64,000 nucleotides of DNA from Flavobacterium sp. UBA7663 (GTDB lineage: Bacteria; Bacteroidota; Bacteroidia; Flavobacteriales; Flavobacteriaceae). The notes beneath the pieces were generated by a model. That model ran no database searches, was not told the DNA's origin, and worked only from the letters and a program-made list of their open reading frames with translations. The position numbers and the translations under genes were made by a program. The number at the start of each line of letters is the position of its first letter. Within the stretch, counting starts at the first letter, position 1. The stretch is from assembly GCF_002483315.1 (NCBI RefSeq), contig NZ_DLHR01000015.1:108957-172956 (forward strand), written 5' to 3'. Shown one piece after another: positions 17,479 through 25,432 of the stretch.

Positions 17479-19440
17479 TTAGTTATGCAACTGATTTTTA
17501 ACTTTGGCAAAAACATCTTGATTTACATTAATAGTAAATTCTTTCTTTAATTCATCTACCCAATTGTTCTCTAGATATTGCTGATAATCGCTAATAACTT
17601 TTCCTTTACATTCAGACAGTTCTTTTGAACCAGCAGGCTTTACATCCGAAATGTTTACAACAAAAAAGTATTGATCTTTTGAAACAATAGTGGTGACACC
17701 TTTTGGCAAGTCTTTAAATTGAGATAAAATATCATAATCTTCTTCATACATACCTGATTTTGACATGATATTTACTTTACCATCTTTATTTAATTGTTCT
17801 TTGATGTATTCTAATGATTTTCCTTTTTTCAAAAATTTTTGAGCTTTCTCAATAACTTTACTATCTGTTGATGATAAAATATCAGCACTATATCGCTTTT
17901 TCCATTGGTAGTTTTTGATGTTATTTTTAAAATAATCGTTTAATCCTATAGTATCGTTTTTAGCTCTGTTCCAAATCTCTTTTTCCATCAAATCAAAAAG
18001 CAATAAACCGTCTCTGTATTCATCCATTACATTTTTAAATTCTGAAAATTCATTCTCTAAATTATCATTGTAATAAGTTATTAATTGCTCGTCAACAAAT
18101 TTTTCAAACAATTCGTCTACTAATCTAGCAACAGGTTTTGTTTTAATGTTTGACTTTTGCTTTGAAGCAATAAAATCTAAAAACACTTTAGAATTGATTT
18201 TTCTTTCTTTGTTAATTGTTAAAACAATACCATTTAAATCTTTTGATTTTTCAGGAACAACCCAAGTTTGAGTATAAAACTCATCATTAACTAATCCTTT
18301 TATTGTCACAATTAATTTTGAGTCTTTAGTAAATGTATATTTTGCTCTTAATTTTTTAGCCAAAGAATTAGTAATCAACAAAGAACGTTCATCTTTTCTG
18401 ATTTTATCCTCTAACTCAAATTTCATATCGTCAAACGTACGAACTGGATGCTTTTCAATTAATTTAACAATATGCCATCCAAACTGTGATTGAAAAGGAA
18501 CTGAAATTTGATTTTTATCTTTTAATTCAAAAGCTACATTTTCAAATTCTTCTGAACTCAACTGTCCAGAACCAAAACGTTGCAAAACACCACCTTTAGC
18601 AGATGATGATTTGTCTTCAGAAAATTGTTGTGCTAAACTTTCGAAATTTTCTCCTTGTTGAATTTTTTTATAAATATCATCAATAGTTGTTTTAGCTTTT
18701 TCATTTTGAGCAGCATCATTTTGCTTTAAAATCATAATGTGTGCCACCGTAACTTCCCCTCTATTTACTCTCTTATCAACAACTTTTATGATGTGGTATC
18801 CAAAACGAGTACGAAATGGCTTAGAAACTTGACCTACTTTAGTTTTGTAAGCTGCATTTTCAAAAGGATATACCATTCTGAAAGCTGAAAAATAACCTAA
18901 ATCACCATTATTTTCTTTTACTGAAGGGTCTTCAGAAAACTGTTGTGCTACTTTAATAAAATCTTCACCAGCATCTAATCTTTTCTTAATATCAAGAACT
19001 TTATTATAAGCTTTTAAAGTATCTTGAGACGATGCGCCTTCATCAACTAAAACTAAAATATGAGAAGCTCTAACTTCTTGTTGCATTCTATCATAAGCTT
19101 CATGCACCAATTCGTTGGTAACTTTAGAATCATTTACATAATTCTTTGACAATTGATTTCTATACGATTTTAATTCGTTCTGATAATTTGTACCATTTTG
19201 CAAACCAATTTTATTTGCCTTTTCAACTTTTAATTTATATCCCAAAAATAAATCTAAATATTTGTCTAAATCTTTCTGAGAATCATCTTTTACTAAATCT
19301 AAATTTTTATTGTACACTCTAACGAATTCATCTGTGTAATAAGGATGATTATCAATAGTAAATAAAACTTCCTTAGTTTGAGCCAATAAAAAACTCGGAG
19401 CTATTAAAAAAACAAAAATAAGTAGGCGACTAATTTTCAT
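17479..19440 (-). CDS. Double-parvulin periplasmic peptidyl-prolyl isomerase
   Basis: First gene of the foldase operon. The 653-residue protein (ATG at 19440) has a signal peptide ending LLAQ. Two parvulin domains follow at about residues 120-225 (VRASHILVLV, FSEDPS, FRTRFGYHIIKV) and 230-330 (VTVAHIMILK, FSEDKSS, FQSQFGWHIVKL). The C-terminal 300 residues form a helical region without a domain I recognise. Like SurA/PpiD it probably escorts outer-membrane proteins. Flavobacterial outer membranes carry many large barrels, which fits three linked foldase genes. Confidence 0.9.
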   Translation of the reverse strand: MKISRLLIFVFLIAPSFLLAQTKEVLFTIDNHPYYTDEFVRVYNKNLDLVKDDSQKDLDKYLDLFLGYKLKVEKANKIGLQNGTNYQNELKSYRNQLSKNYVNDSKVTNELVHEAYDRMQQEVRASHILVLVDEGASSQDTLKAYNKVLDIKKRLDAGEDFIKVAQQFSEDPSVKENNGDLGYFSAFRMVYPFENAAYKTKVGQVSKPFRTRFGYHIIKVVDKRVNRGEVTVAHIMILKQNDAAQNEKAKTTIDDIYKKIQQGENFESLAQQFSEDKSSSAKGGVLQRFGSGQLSSEEFENVAFELKDKNQISVPFQSQFGWHIVKLIEKHPVRTFDDMKFELEDKIRKDERSLLITNSLAKKLRAKYTFTKDSKLIVTIKGLVNDEFYTQTWVVPEKSKDLNGIVLTINKERKINSKVFLDFIASKQKSNIKTKPVARLVDELFEKFVDEQLITYYNDNLENEFSEFKNVMDEYRDGLLLFDLMEKEIWNRAKNDTIGLNDYFKNNIKNYQWKKRYSADILSSTDSKVIEKAQKFLKKGKSLEYIKEQLNKDGKVNIMSKSGMYEEDYDILSQFKDLPKGVTTIVSKDQYFFVVNISDVKPAGSKELSECKGKVISDYQQYLENNWVDELKKEFTINVNQDVFAKVKNQLHN

Positions 19441-19469
19441 ATAAATCATACATTTTAAGTTGTAATCGA

Positions 19470-19499
19470 CAAAAATAACAATTCGAGACTATTTCACAA
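19470..19499 (-). promoter_or_regulatory. Promoter of the foldase operon
   Basis: On the minus strand TTG (complement of 19497-19499), exactly 19 bases, then TATTTTTG (complement of 19470-19477). It lies about 30 bases before the first start codon and is a full match to the Bacteroidota housekeeping promoter. Confidence 0.65.
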
Positions 19500-19542
19500 C
19501 ATTTATAAGCGACTATTAACAGAAAATTCTGCAAAAAAAAGT

Positions 19543-19550
19543 TACTTTTG
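19543..19550 (+). promoter_or_regulatory. Probable -7 box of prfC
   Basis: TACTTTTG matches TAnnTTTG and lies 16 bases before the prfC start; the -33 element is not recognisable. It is divergent from the foldase promoter. Confidence 0.45.
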
Positions 19551-19566
19551 CACAAAATTTTGAATA

Positions 19567-21162
19567 ATGAGTTTTATAGAAGAAATAGCAAGAAGACGAA
19601 CTTTTGGAATTATCTCACATCCCGATGCTGGTAAAACGACTTTAACCGAAAAATTATTGTTGTTTGGAGGAGCAATTCAGGAAGCTGGAGCTGTAAAGAG
19701 TAATAAAATTAAAAAAGGAGCTACTTCCGATTTCATGGAGATTGAAAGACAAAGAGGAATTTCGGTAGCGACTTCTGTTTTGGCTTTTAACTATCAAAAT
19801 AAAAAAATCAACATCTTAGATACGCCTGGTCACAAAGACTTTGCAGAAGATACTTTTAGAACTTTAACTGCTGTTGATAGTGTTATCGTTGTAATCGACG
19901 TTGCAAAAGGGGTTGAGGAACAAACCGAAAAATTAGTAGAAGTTTGTAGAATGCGAAACATTCCGATGATTGTTTTCATTAACAAATTAGACCGTGAAGG
20001 TAAAGATGCCTTTGATTTGATGGACGAAGTGGAGCAAAAACTAAAACTTCGCGTAACTCCACTGAGTTTTCCTATTGGAATGGGATATGATTTTAAAGGA
20101 ATTTACAATATTTGGGAAAAGAATATCAACCTTTTTGAAGGTGATAGCCGTAAAAATATTGAAGAAACGATTGCTTTTGATGACATCAATAATCCAGAAT
20201 TAGAAAAAATTATTGGTGAAAAACCAGCAAATCGCTTACGTGAAGAATTAGAATTAATTGAAGAAGTATATCCAGCATTTAGTCGTGAAGAATATTTAGA
20301 AGGCGATTTACAGCCGGTTTTCTTTGGTTCGGCTTTAAATAATTTTGGTGTTCGTGAATTATTAGATTGTTTCGTTGAAATTGCACCAACACCAAGAGCT
20401 AAAGAATCAGATACTAGATTAGTTCATCCTGAAGAAGAAAAATTAAGTGGATTTGTATTTAAAATTCATGCCAATATGGATCCAAAACATAGAGACCGTT
20501 TGGCATTCATAAAAATTGTATCGGGAACGTTTGAAAAGAACAAACCGTATTTACACGTTCGTTTAGGAAAGAATTTAAAATTCTCGAGTCCGAATGCATT
20601 TTTTGCTGAGAAAAAAGAGATTGTAGATATTTCGTATCCTGGTGATATCGTAGGTTTACATGATACTGGAAATTTTAAAATTGGAGACACATTAACCGAA
20701 GGCGAAATCATGAATTTTAAAGGAATTCCAAGTTTCTCACCAGAGCATTTTAGATATATCAATAATGCTGATCCATTAAAATCGAAACAATTAGAAAAAG
20801 GAGTTGACCAGTTAATGGACGAAGGTGTAGCGCAGTTGTTTACCTTAGAAATGAATGGCAGAAAAGTAATTGGAACTGTTGGAGCACTTCAATACGAAGT
20901 AATTCAATATCGTTTGGAGCATGAATATGGAGCAAAATGTACGTATGAAAACTTCCCTGCATTTAAAGCATGTTGGGTAAAACCTCAAGATCCTAAAAAT
21001 GTTGAATTTGCGGAATTTAAACGTGTAAAGCAAAAATTCTTAGGTCATGATAAATACGGACAATTGGTTTTCTTAGCCGATAGTGACTTCTCTATTCAAA
21101 TGACGCAACAAAAATACCCAACGGTTGAATTATTTTTTACTTCAGATTTTCAAAAAAGATAA
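19567..21162 (+). CDS. prfC: Peptide chain release factor 3
   Basis: A translational GTPase that removes RF1/RF2 from the ribosome after termination. The 531-residue length is normal for the family. G1 is SHPDAGKTTL near residue 17, the switch I region has the RGISVATSV block, G3 is DTPGHKDF, and G4 is NKLD. The TSDFMEIERQRGI segment separates RF3 from elongation factor G. A small membrane protein follows 51 bases later. Confidence 0.96.
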   Translation: MSFIEEIARRRTFGIISHPDAGKTTLTEKLLLFGGAIQEAGAVKSNKIKKGATSDFMEIERQRGISVATSVLAFNYQNKKINILDTPGHKDFAEDTFRTLTAVDSVIVVIDVAKGVEEQTEKLVEVCRMRNIPMIVFINKLDREGKDAFDLMDEVEQKLKLRVTPLSFPIGMGYDFKGIYNIWEKNINLFEGDSRKNIEETIAFDDINNPELEKIIGEKPANRLREELELIEEVYPAFSREEYLEGDLQPVFFGSALNNFGVRELLDCFVEIAPTPRAKESDTRLVHPEEEKLSGFVFKIHANMDPKHRDRLAFIKIVSGTFEKNKPYLHVRLGKNLKFSSPNAFFAEKKEIVDISYPGDIVGLHDTGNFKIGDTLTEGEIMNFKGIPSFSPEHFRYINNADPLKSKQLEKGVDQLMDEGVAQLFTLEMNGRKVIGTVGALQYEVIQYRLEHEYGAKCTYENFPAFKACWVKPQDPKNVEFAEFKRVKQKFLGHDKYGQLVFLADSDFSIQMTQQKYPTVELFFTSDFQKR

Positions 21163-21213
21163 TTTATTAGTATAATTGCACTAATTATTAATAAAGTCCC
21201 CAAATTTAAAAAT

Positions 21214-21420
21214 ATGAAATCAAACCTATTTAAACTCTATGCAACACTTATGATGGCTTTTGTAAGCTTCTTAAGTTTTGCGGATCCAATTGATCCACCT
21301 GCGGATGATGATCCACCACCAGCACCAATTAATACAAAACTAATTTGGTTAGCAGTTGCAGGAATTATCTTTGTTTACTTTTATTTTAGAAAACAAGCTA
21401 AGACTACAAGTCAAAACTAA
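21214..21420 (+). CDS. Small Pro-rich membrane protein, function unknown
   Basis: A 68-residue protein with a signal-like N-terminus (to about FLSFA), a short Asp/Pro-rich segment (DPPADDDPPPAP), one transmembrane helix (LIWLAVAGIIFVYFYF) and a short basic tail. Proteins of this plan are frequent in flavobacteria but I do not know a function. It has a strong bidirectional terminator downstream. Confidence 0.7.
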   Translation: MKSNLFKLYATLMMAFVSFLSFADPIDPPADDDPPPAPINTKLIWLAVAGIIFVYFYFRKQAKTTSQN

Positions 21421-21424
21421 AAAT

Positions 21425-21458
21425 AAAAAAAGACCTGAAAAATTTCAGGTCTTTTTTT
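21425..21458. terminator. Bidirectional terminator
   Basis: A long stem in which AAAAGACCTGAAA pairs with TTTCAGGTCTTTT over a short loop, with A and T runs on either side. It serves the small membrane protein gene and folD. Confidence 0.9.
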
Positions 21459-21467
21459 ATTCAACTA

Positions 21468-22349
21468 TTATCTATTTCTCTTTTGTTCTCTTGCTAACAA
21501 AGTGTTTTTCAACAACATTGCGATTGTCATAGGTCCTACTCCTCCAGGAACTGGCGTAATGTAGGATGCTTTTTTAGATACATTTTCGAAATCTACATCA
21601 CCAACAATTCTATAGCCTTTTTCAGTAGTTTCGTCTTCTACTCTTGTGATTCCTACGTCGATTATTACAACATCGTCTTTTACCATTTCTGCTTTTAGGA
21701 AATTTGGAACTCCTAATGCAGAAATAATAATATCCGCTTGAGATGTAATTTGGTTGATGTTTTTAGAATGACTGTGTGTAACCGTTACCGTTGAATTTCC
21801 AGGAAATCCTTTTCTTCCCATTAAAATTCCCATTGGTCTACCAACGATATGACTTCTTCCAATAACTACAGTGTGTTTTCCATCGGTTGGAACATTATAT
21901 CTTTCTAATAATTCTAAAATTCCGAATGGTGTTGCTGGAATAAAAGTAGACATATCTAAAGCCATTTTTCCAAAGTTTTCTGGATGGAAACCATCTACAT
22001 CTTTACTTGGATCGATAGCTTCAATGATTTTTTGTGTATCAATTTGTTTTGGTAACGGCAATTGAACAATGAATCCATCAATATCATCATTTTCGTTCAA
22101 TTCTTTAATTTTTTTCAACAATTCAGTTTCAGAAGTTGTGCTTGGCATTTTAATCAAAGTAGATTCAAAACCAACTCTTTCACAGGATTTTACTTTGCTT
22201 CCAACATAAGTTAAACTCGCTCCATCGTTACCAACAATAATGGCTGCTAAATGAGGAACTTTTTCTCCATTAGCTTTCATTTGAGCTACCTCAGCAGCAA
22301 TCTCATTTTTAATATCTTCCGATACCTTTTTTCCGTCTAAAATTTGCAT
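21468..22349 (-). CDS. folD: Bifunctional methylene-THF dehydrogenase / methenyl-THF cyclohydrolase
   Basis: One-carbon metabolism: oxidises 5,10-methylene-THF to methenyl-THF with NADP and hydrolyses it to 10-formyl-THF. The 293 residues match the family. Visible blocks are the active-site YVGSKVKSC (Tyr and Lys), the FIVQLPLP and DVDGFHPEN loops, the Rossmann motif VVIGRSHIVGRPMG, and the C-terminal PVPGGVGPMT. It lies downstream of ffh on the same strand after 118 bases. Confidence 0.97.
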   Translation of the reverse strand: MQILDGKKVSEDIKNEIAAEVAQMKANGEKVPHLAAIIVGNDGASLTYVGSKVKSCERVGFESTLIKMPSTTSETELLKKIKELNENDDIDGFIVQLPLPKQIDTQKIIEAIDPSKDVDGFHPENFGKMALDMSTFIPATPFGILELLERYNVPTDGKHTVVIGRSHIVGRPMGILMGRKGFPGNSTVTVTHSHSKNINQITSQADIIISALGVPNFLKAEMVKDDVVIIDVGITRVEDETTEKGYRIVGDVDFENVSKKASYITPVPGGVGPMTIAMLLKNTLLAREQKRNR

Positions 22350-22467
22350 TTGTTTTTTGTTTCAGGTTTAGTGTTTTGGAATTAAAGTTGTGTGTTTTCC
22401 AAAACAAATAGTTAGTATATTTAAAAAAATAAGGCTTAAACTCGAAAATTTAAACCTTAACTGTAAT

Positions 22468-23814
22468 TTACATTTTTGGCATTCCGCCTTTCATTCCAGC
22501 CATAGCCTTCATCATATTTTTTCCGCCACCGCCTTGCATCATTTTCATCATTTTGCTCATTTGGTCGAATTGTTTCATCAATTGGTTGACTTGCTCAATT
22601 TTTGTTCCCGAACCTTTTGCAATTCTGGTTTTACGTTTTACATCGATTAAGGATGGTTTGCTTCTTTCAATTGGTGTCATTGATTGAATAATAGCTTCAA
22701 TATGTTTGAATGCATCGTCTTCAATTTCAACATCTTTTAATGCTTTTCCAGCACCAGGAATCATTCCAACAAGGTCTTTCATGTTCCCCATTTTCTTGAT
22801 TTGCTGAATTTGCGCTAAGAAATCGTCAAAACCAAATTCGTTTTTAGCGATTTTCTTCTGTAATTTTCTTGCTTCTTCTTCGTCGTATTGCTCTTGTGCT
22901 CTTTCTACTAAGGAAACAACGTCTCCCATTCCCAAGATTCTATCCGCCATACGATTTGGATAGAACACGTCGATAGCTTCCATTTTTTCACCTGTACCGA
23001 TGAATTTAATTGGTTTGTTTACCACCGATTTAATCGAAATGGCAGCTCCTCCACGAGTATCACCATCTAACTTCGTTAAGATAACTCCGTCAAAATTTAA
23101 TCTATCATTAAAGGCTTTTGCTGTATTTACTGCATCTTGCCCTGTCATGGCATCCACAACAAACAAAGTTTCATGTGGCTCAATTGCTTTATGAACGTTT
23201 GCAATTTCGTTCATCATTTGCTCATCCACTGCCAAACGACCTGCGGTATCGACGATTACAACATTAAAACCATTTGCTTTTGCATGTTTGATAGCGTTTT
23301 GAGCAATTTCAACTGGATTTTTATTTTCTGGTTCTGAATATACTTCAACGCCAATTTGTCCACCTACTACATGCAACTGATTGATTGCCGCAGGACGATA
23401 GATATCACAAGCTACCAATAAAGGTTTTTTGTTCTTTTTAGTTTTTAAAAAGTTGGCTAATTTTCCAGAAAAAGTAGTTTTACCAGAACCCTGTAAACCC
23501 GACATCAAAATCACAGTTGGGTTTCCTGATAAATTAATTCCAGCGGCATCACCACCCATTAATTCGGTCAATTCATCTTTAACAATTTTCACCATTAACT
23601 GACCTGGCTGTAACGTAGTTAATACGTTTTCACCAATTGCTTTTTCTTTTACTCTTGTAGTAAAATCTTTGGCAATTTTAAAGTTAACGTCGGCATCTAA
23701 TAATGCTCTACGCACTTCTTTTAAAGTATCGGCAACATTTACATCGGTAATTTTACCATGACCTTTTAACAGATGTAGGGCTTTATCTAACTTATCGCTT
23801 AAATTATCAAACAT
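22468..23814 (-). CDS. ffh: Signal recognition particle protein Ffh
   Basis: The GTPase of the signal recognition particle, which binds signal sequences and 4.5S RNA and docks with FtsY. Of 448 residues, the N domain is at the start, and the G domain has GLQGSGKTTFSGKLA, DTAGR and TKLDGD. The M domain is Met-rich, with the 4.5S RNA-binding block near residue 390 and a Gly/Met-rich end. A full housekeeping promoter lies 26 bases upstream. Confidence 0.97.
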   Translation of the reverse strand: MFDNLSDKLDKALHLLKGHGKITDVNVADTLKEVRRALLDADVNFKIAKDFTTRVKEKAIGENVLTTLQPGQLMVKIVKDELTELMGGDAAGINLSGNPTVILMSGLQGSGKTTFSGKLANFLKTKKNKKPLLVACDIYRPAAINQLHVVGGQIGVEVYSEPENKNPVEIAQNAIKHAKANGFNVVIVDTAGRLAVDEQMMNEIANVHKAIEPHETLFVVDAMTGQDAVNTAKAFNDRLNFDGVILTKLDGDTRGGAAISIKSVVNKPIKFIGTGEKMEAIDVFYPNRMADRILGMGDVVSLVERAQEQYDEEEARKLQKKIAKNEFGFDDFLAQIQQIKKMGNMKDLVGMIPGAGKALKDVEIEDDAFKHIEAIIQSMTPIERSKPSLIDVKRKTRIAKGSGTKIEQVNQLMKQFDQMSKMMKMMQGGGGKNMMKAMAGMKGGMPKM

Positions 23815-23839
23815 AATTTTGAATTTGTGTAATGAAGTG

Positions 23840-23869
23840 CAAAGATAAGATAAAGTTATAAAGTCGCAA
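23840..23869 (-). promoter_or_regulatory. Promoter of ffh
   Basis: On the minus strand TTG (complement of 23867-23869), exactly 19 bases, then TATCTTTG (complement of 23840-23847). Confidence 0.65.
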
Positions 23870-24022
23870 AATAGTAGTTTACTTAAAAAATGTTTTCTTG
23901 AATTATAATTTTAGGAATAATGAGCTGACTGAATTTTAAATTTGGAAGGCATTGGTTTTTATGTAACAAAATAGAATACTGTTAGTCTAATTAAAACATA
24001 ATCAATTTATAACTAATTAGCC

Positions 24023-24325
24023 ATGATCTTAACAACAACCAATTCTATTGATGGTTTTAGTATTGCAGAATACAGAGGCATTGTTTCTGGAACAGCAGTA
24101 AATATGCAAAAAATGAAAATGACTTTCAACATGCAAAAATATTACGCAGGCATAAGCGAAAGTGTTTCTGAAATCAAAGACCAAGCTTTTGAGCAACTAA
24201 AATCAAATGCAGAAAAATTAAATGCCAATGCAGTTGTGGGGATTAATGTGGATATTGAATTGACAACAAGCAATTATGTCATAGTAACTATAACAGGGAC
24301 AGCTGTTAGTATTATTAAAAGATAG
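24023..24325 (+). CDS. YbjQ/UPF0145-family protein
   Basis: A 100-residue cytosolic protein. The layout matches YbjQ: an N-terminal LTTTNSIDGFSIAEYRGIVSG, a central helix EIKDQAFEQLKSNAEKLNAN, then AVVGINVDIE and a C-terminal strand ending TGTAVSI. The family forms a pentameric dodecin-like or heavy-metal-binding-type fold; its role is unsettled. Single gene between a 208-base gap, in which I see only the ffh promoter, and a terminator. Confidence 0.85.
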   Translation: MILTTTNSIDGFSIAEYRGIVSGTAVNMQKMKMTFNMQKYYAGISESVSEIKDQAFEQLKSNAEKLNANAVVGINVDIELTTSNYVIVTITGTAVSIIKR

Positions 24326-24344
24326 TTAAGCTATTATTATAAAA

Positions 24345-24369
24345 AAAACCAGCCGTAAAAGCTGGTTTT
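24345..24369. terminator. Bidirectional terminator
   Basis: A 9-bp stem AAAACCAGC / GCTGGTTTT with a 7-base loop between the YbjQ-like gene and the lipocalin-like gene. Confidence 0.85.
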
Positions 24370-24387
24370 AATTTTATTTGAATTTTG

Positions 24388-24834
24388 TTAATCTTTCTCA
24401 AAAGTTAAATAATCAATACTTCCATCGCCACCACTTACGTGTTTTAATTCGATTTTAGTTGTAGTTCTGGAAATAACATCCCAATCTTCACTGATTTCTT
24501 CAAATGGACCATCAAGTGCAGTAAACATCATATCTAATTTAGTATAACCGCTATCGGTATAAGTACTCCAGTCGCCTGATTGAGTTGTTGAACCATTGGT
24601 TGCTGTTAAAGAACCATCAGCTCCAAAGGTAAAACTGTAACCTGAATAATTATTGGTTTGTACTACATCGTTCTCTTTATAAAAAGTCACAACCCATTGA
24701 CCGTCAGTTACAGTCGAAGTAATTTCTGTAGGATTTGATATTTGTGTAGAAGTATCATCGTCATCACTACACATCGATGCTACGTTTAACACAAATAGCA
24801 AAGATAAAATTGAGATTAATTTTAATTTTTTCAT
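24388..24834 (-). CDS. Lipocalin-like lipoprotein
   Basis: A 148-residue lipoprotein (lipobox VASMC followed by an acidic SDDDD stretch, which in flavobacteria often accompanies surface lipoproteins). The mature part is beta-rich, with GQWVVTFYKEN, YSFTFGADGSL and SGDWSTY resembling the lipocalin-like domain of Bacteroidota lipoproteins. Ligand unknown. It is 48 bases downstream of the efflux operon and may be read from it. Confidence 0.75.
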   Translation of the reverse strand: MKKLKLISILSLLFVLNVASMCSDDDDTSTQISNPTEITSTVTDGQWVVTFYKENDVVQTNNYSGYSFTFGADGSLTATNGSTTQSGDWSTYTDSGYTKLDMMFTALDGPFEEISEDWDVISRTTTKIELKHVSGGDGSIDYLTFEKD

Positions 24835-24882
24835 GATTTTTGTTTTGTTTAGTAACGCTAAATTATAAAAAAAAGTATGCCA

Positions 24883-25071
24883 TTAATCTTGAATCTTAAA
24901 TACTTTTCTCAAAATATCTTCCATTAAACACCATTTGGTAATGGAGGATTGTAATAAATTGGCTCCAACAAAAATGGTAAACCAAAACCAATTTTCGTTA
25001 ACATACATTCCTAACAGCACACTTAAAATAATAAAGGTTCCTGCTATTGCTCTTATTAATCTGTTTATCAT
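24883..25071 (-). CDS. DUF2892 / YgaP-like inner-membrane protein
   Basis: A 62-residue protein with two transmembrane helices (AIAGTFIILSVLLGMYV and FWFTIFVGANLLQSSI) and the family's conserved Cys (SITKWCLMEDILRK). DUF2892 domains occur alone or fused to rhodanese in YgaP, a membrane sulfurtransferase, so the family hints at sulfur chemistry. It is the last gene of the RND operon, 11 bases after the PII-like gene. A functional tie to sulfur is inference only. Confidence 0.8.
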   Translation of the reverse strand: MINRLIRAIAGTFIILSVLLGMYVNENWFWFTIFVGANLLQSSITKWCLMEDILRKVFKIQD

Positions 25072-25082
25072 AATCTTTGATT

Positions 25083-25388
25083 TTAATTATATTGTTCTAC
25101 TGCTAAAACGGCCAAATGAACCTGTGAAGTTGACTCTTGATGTGTATTAAATTTACTGACTAAATCAAACAAAATAGTCACGTTCTCTTTTAAAATATAA
25201 GCATAAAAAACGTTTGATTCTGTTTCATTCATTTCTGAACCAAACCAATTAGATTCTACACTTTCCTCTGAAGCATCTCTAAAACCTTTTACATCTCTGT
25301 AGGAATACGATTTAACTTTGGCTTCTTTTAGCATTTTTTTGATGTCTTTTTCAAATTCTGCTATTGCTGTGATTACTACTAGTTTCAT
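25083..25388 (-). CDS. PII-like protein of the efflux operon
   Basis: A 101-residue protein from the ATG at 25388. It has the PII-type ferredoxin-like order: strand KLVVITAI, helix to KEAKVKSYSY, DVKGF strand-turn, a variable loop, strand FYAYILKE, helix ILFDLVSKF and a final strand HLAVLAVEQ. It lacks the classical uridylylated Tyr loop, so it is not GlnB or GlnK. PII-like proteins encoded beside RND permeases have been described; they may sense a nucleotide or the exported substrate. Its location directly after the RND permease (44 bases) supports a regulatory role for the pump. Confidence 0.65.
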   Translation of the reverse strand: MKLVVITAIAEFEKDIKKMLKEAKVKSYSYRDVKGFRDASEESVESNWFGSEMNETESNVFYAYILKENVTILFDLVSKFNTHQESTSQVHLAVLAVEQYN

Positions 25389-25432
25389 GTTTTTATTTTT
25401 TAGATTCTGAAACAAGTTCAGAATGACATAAT

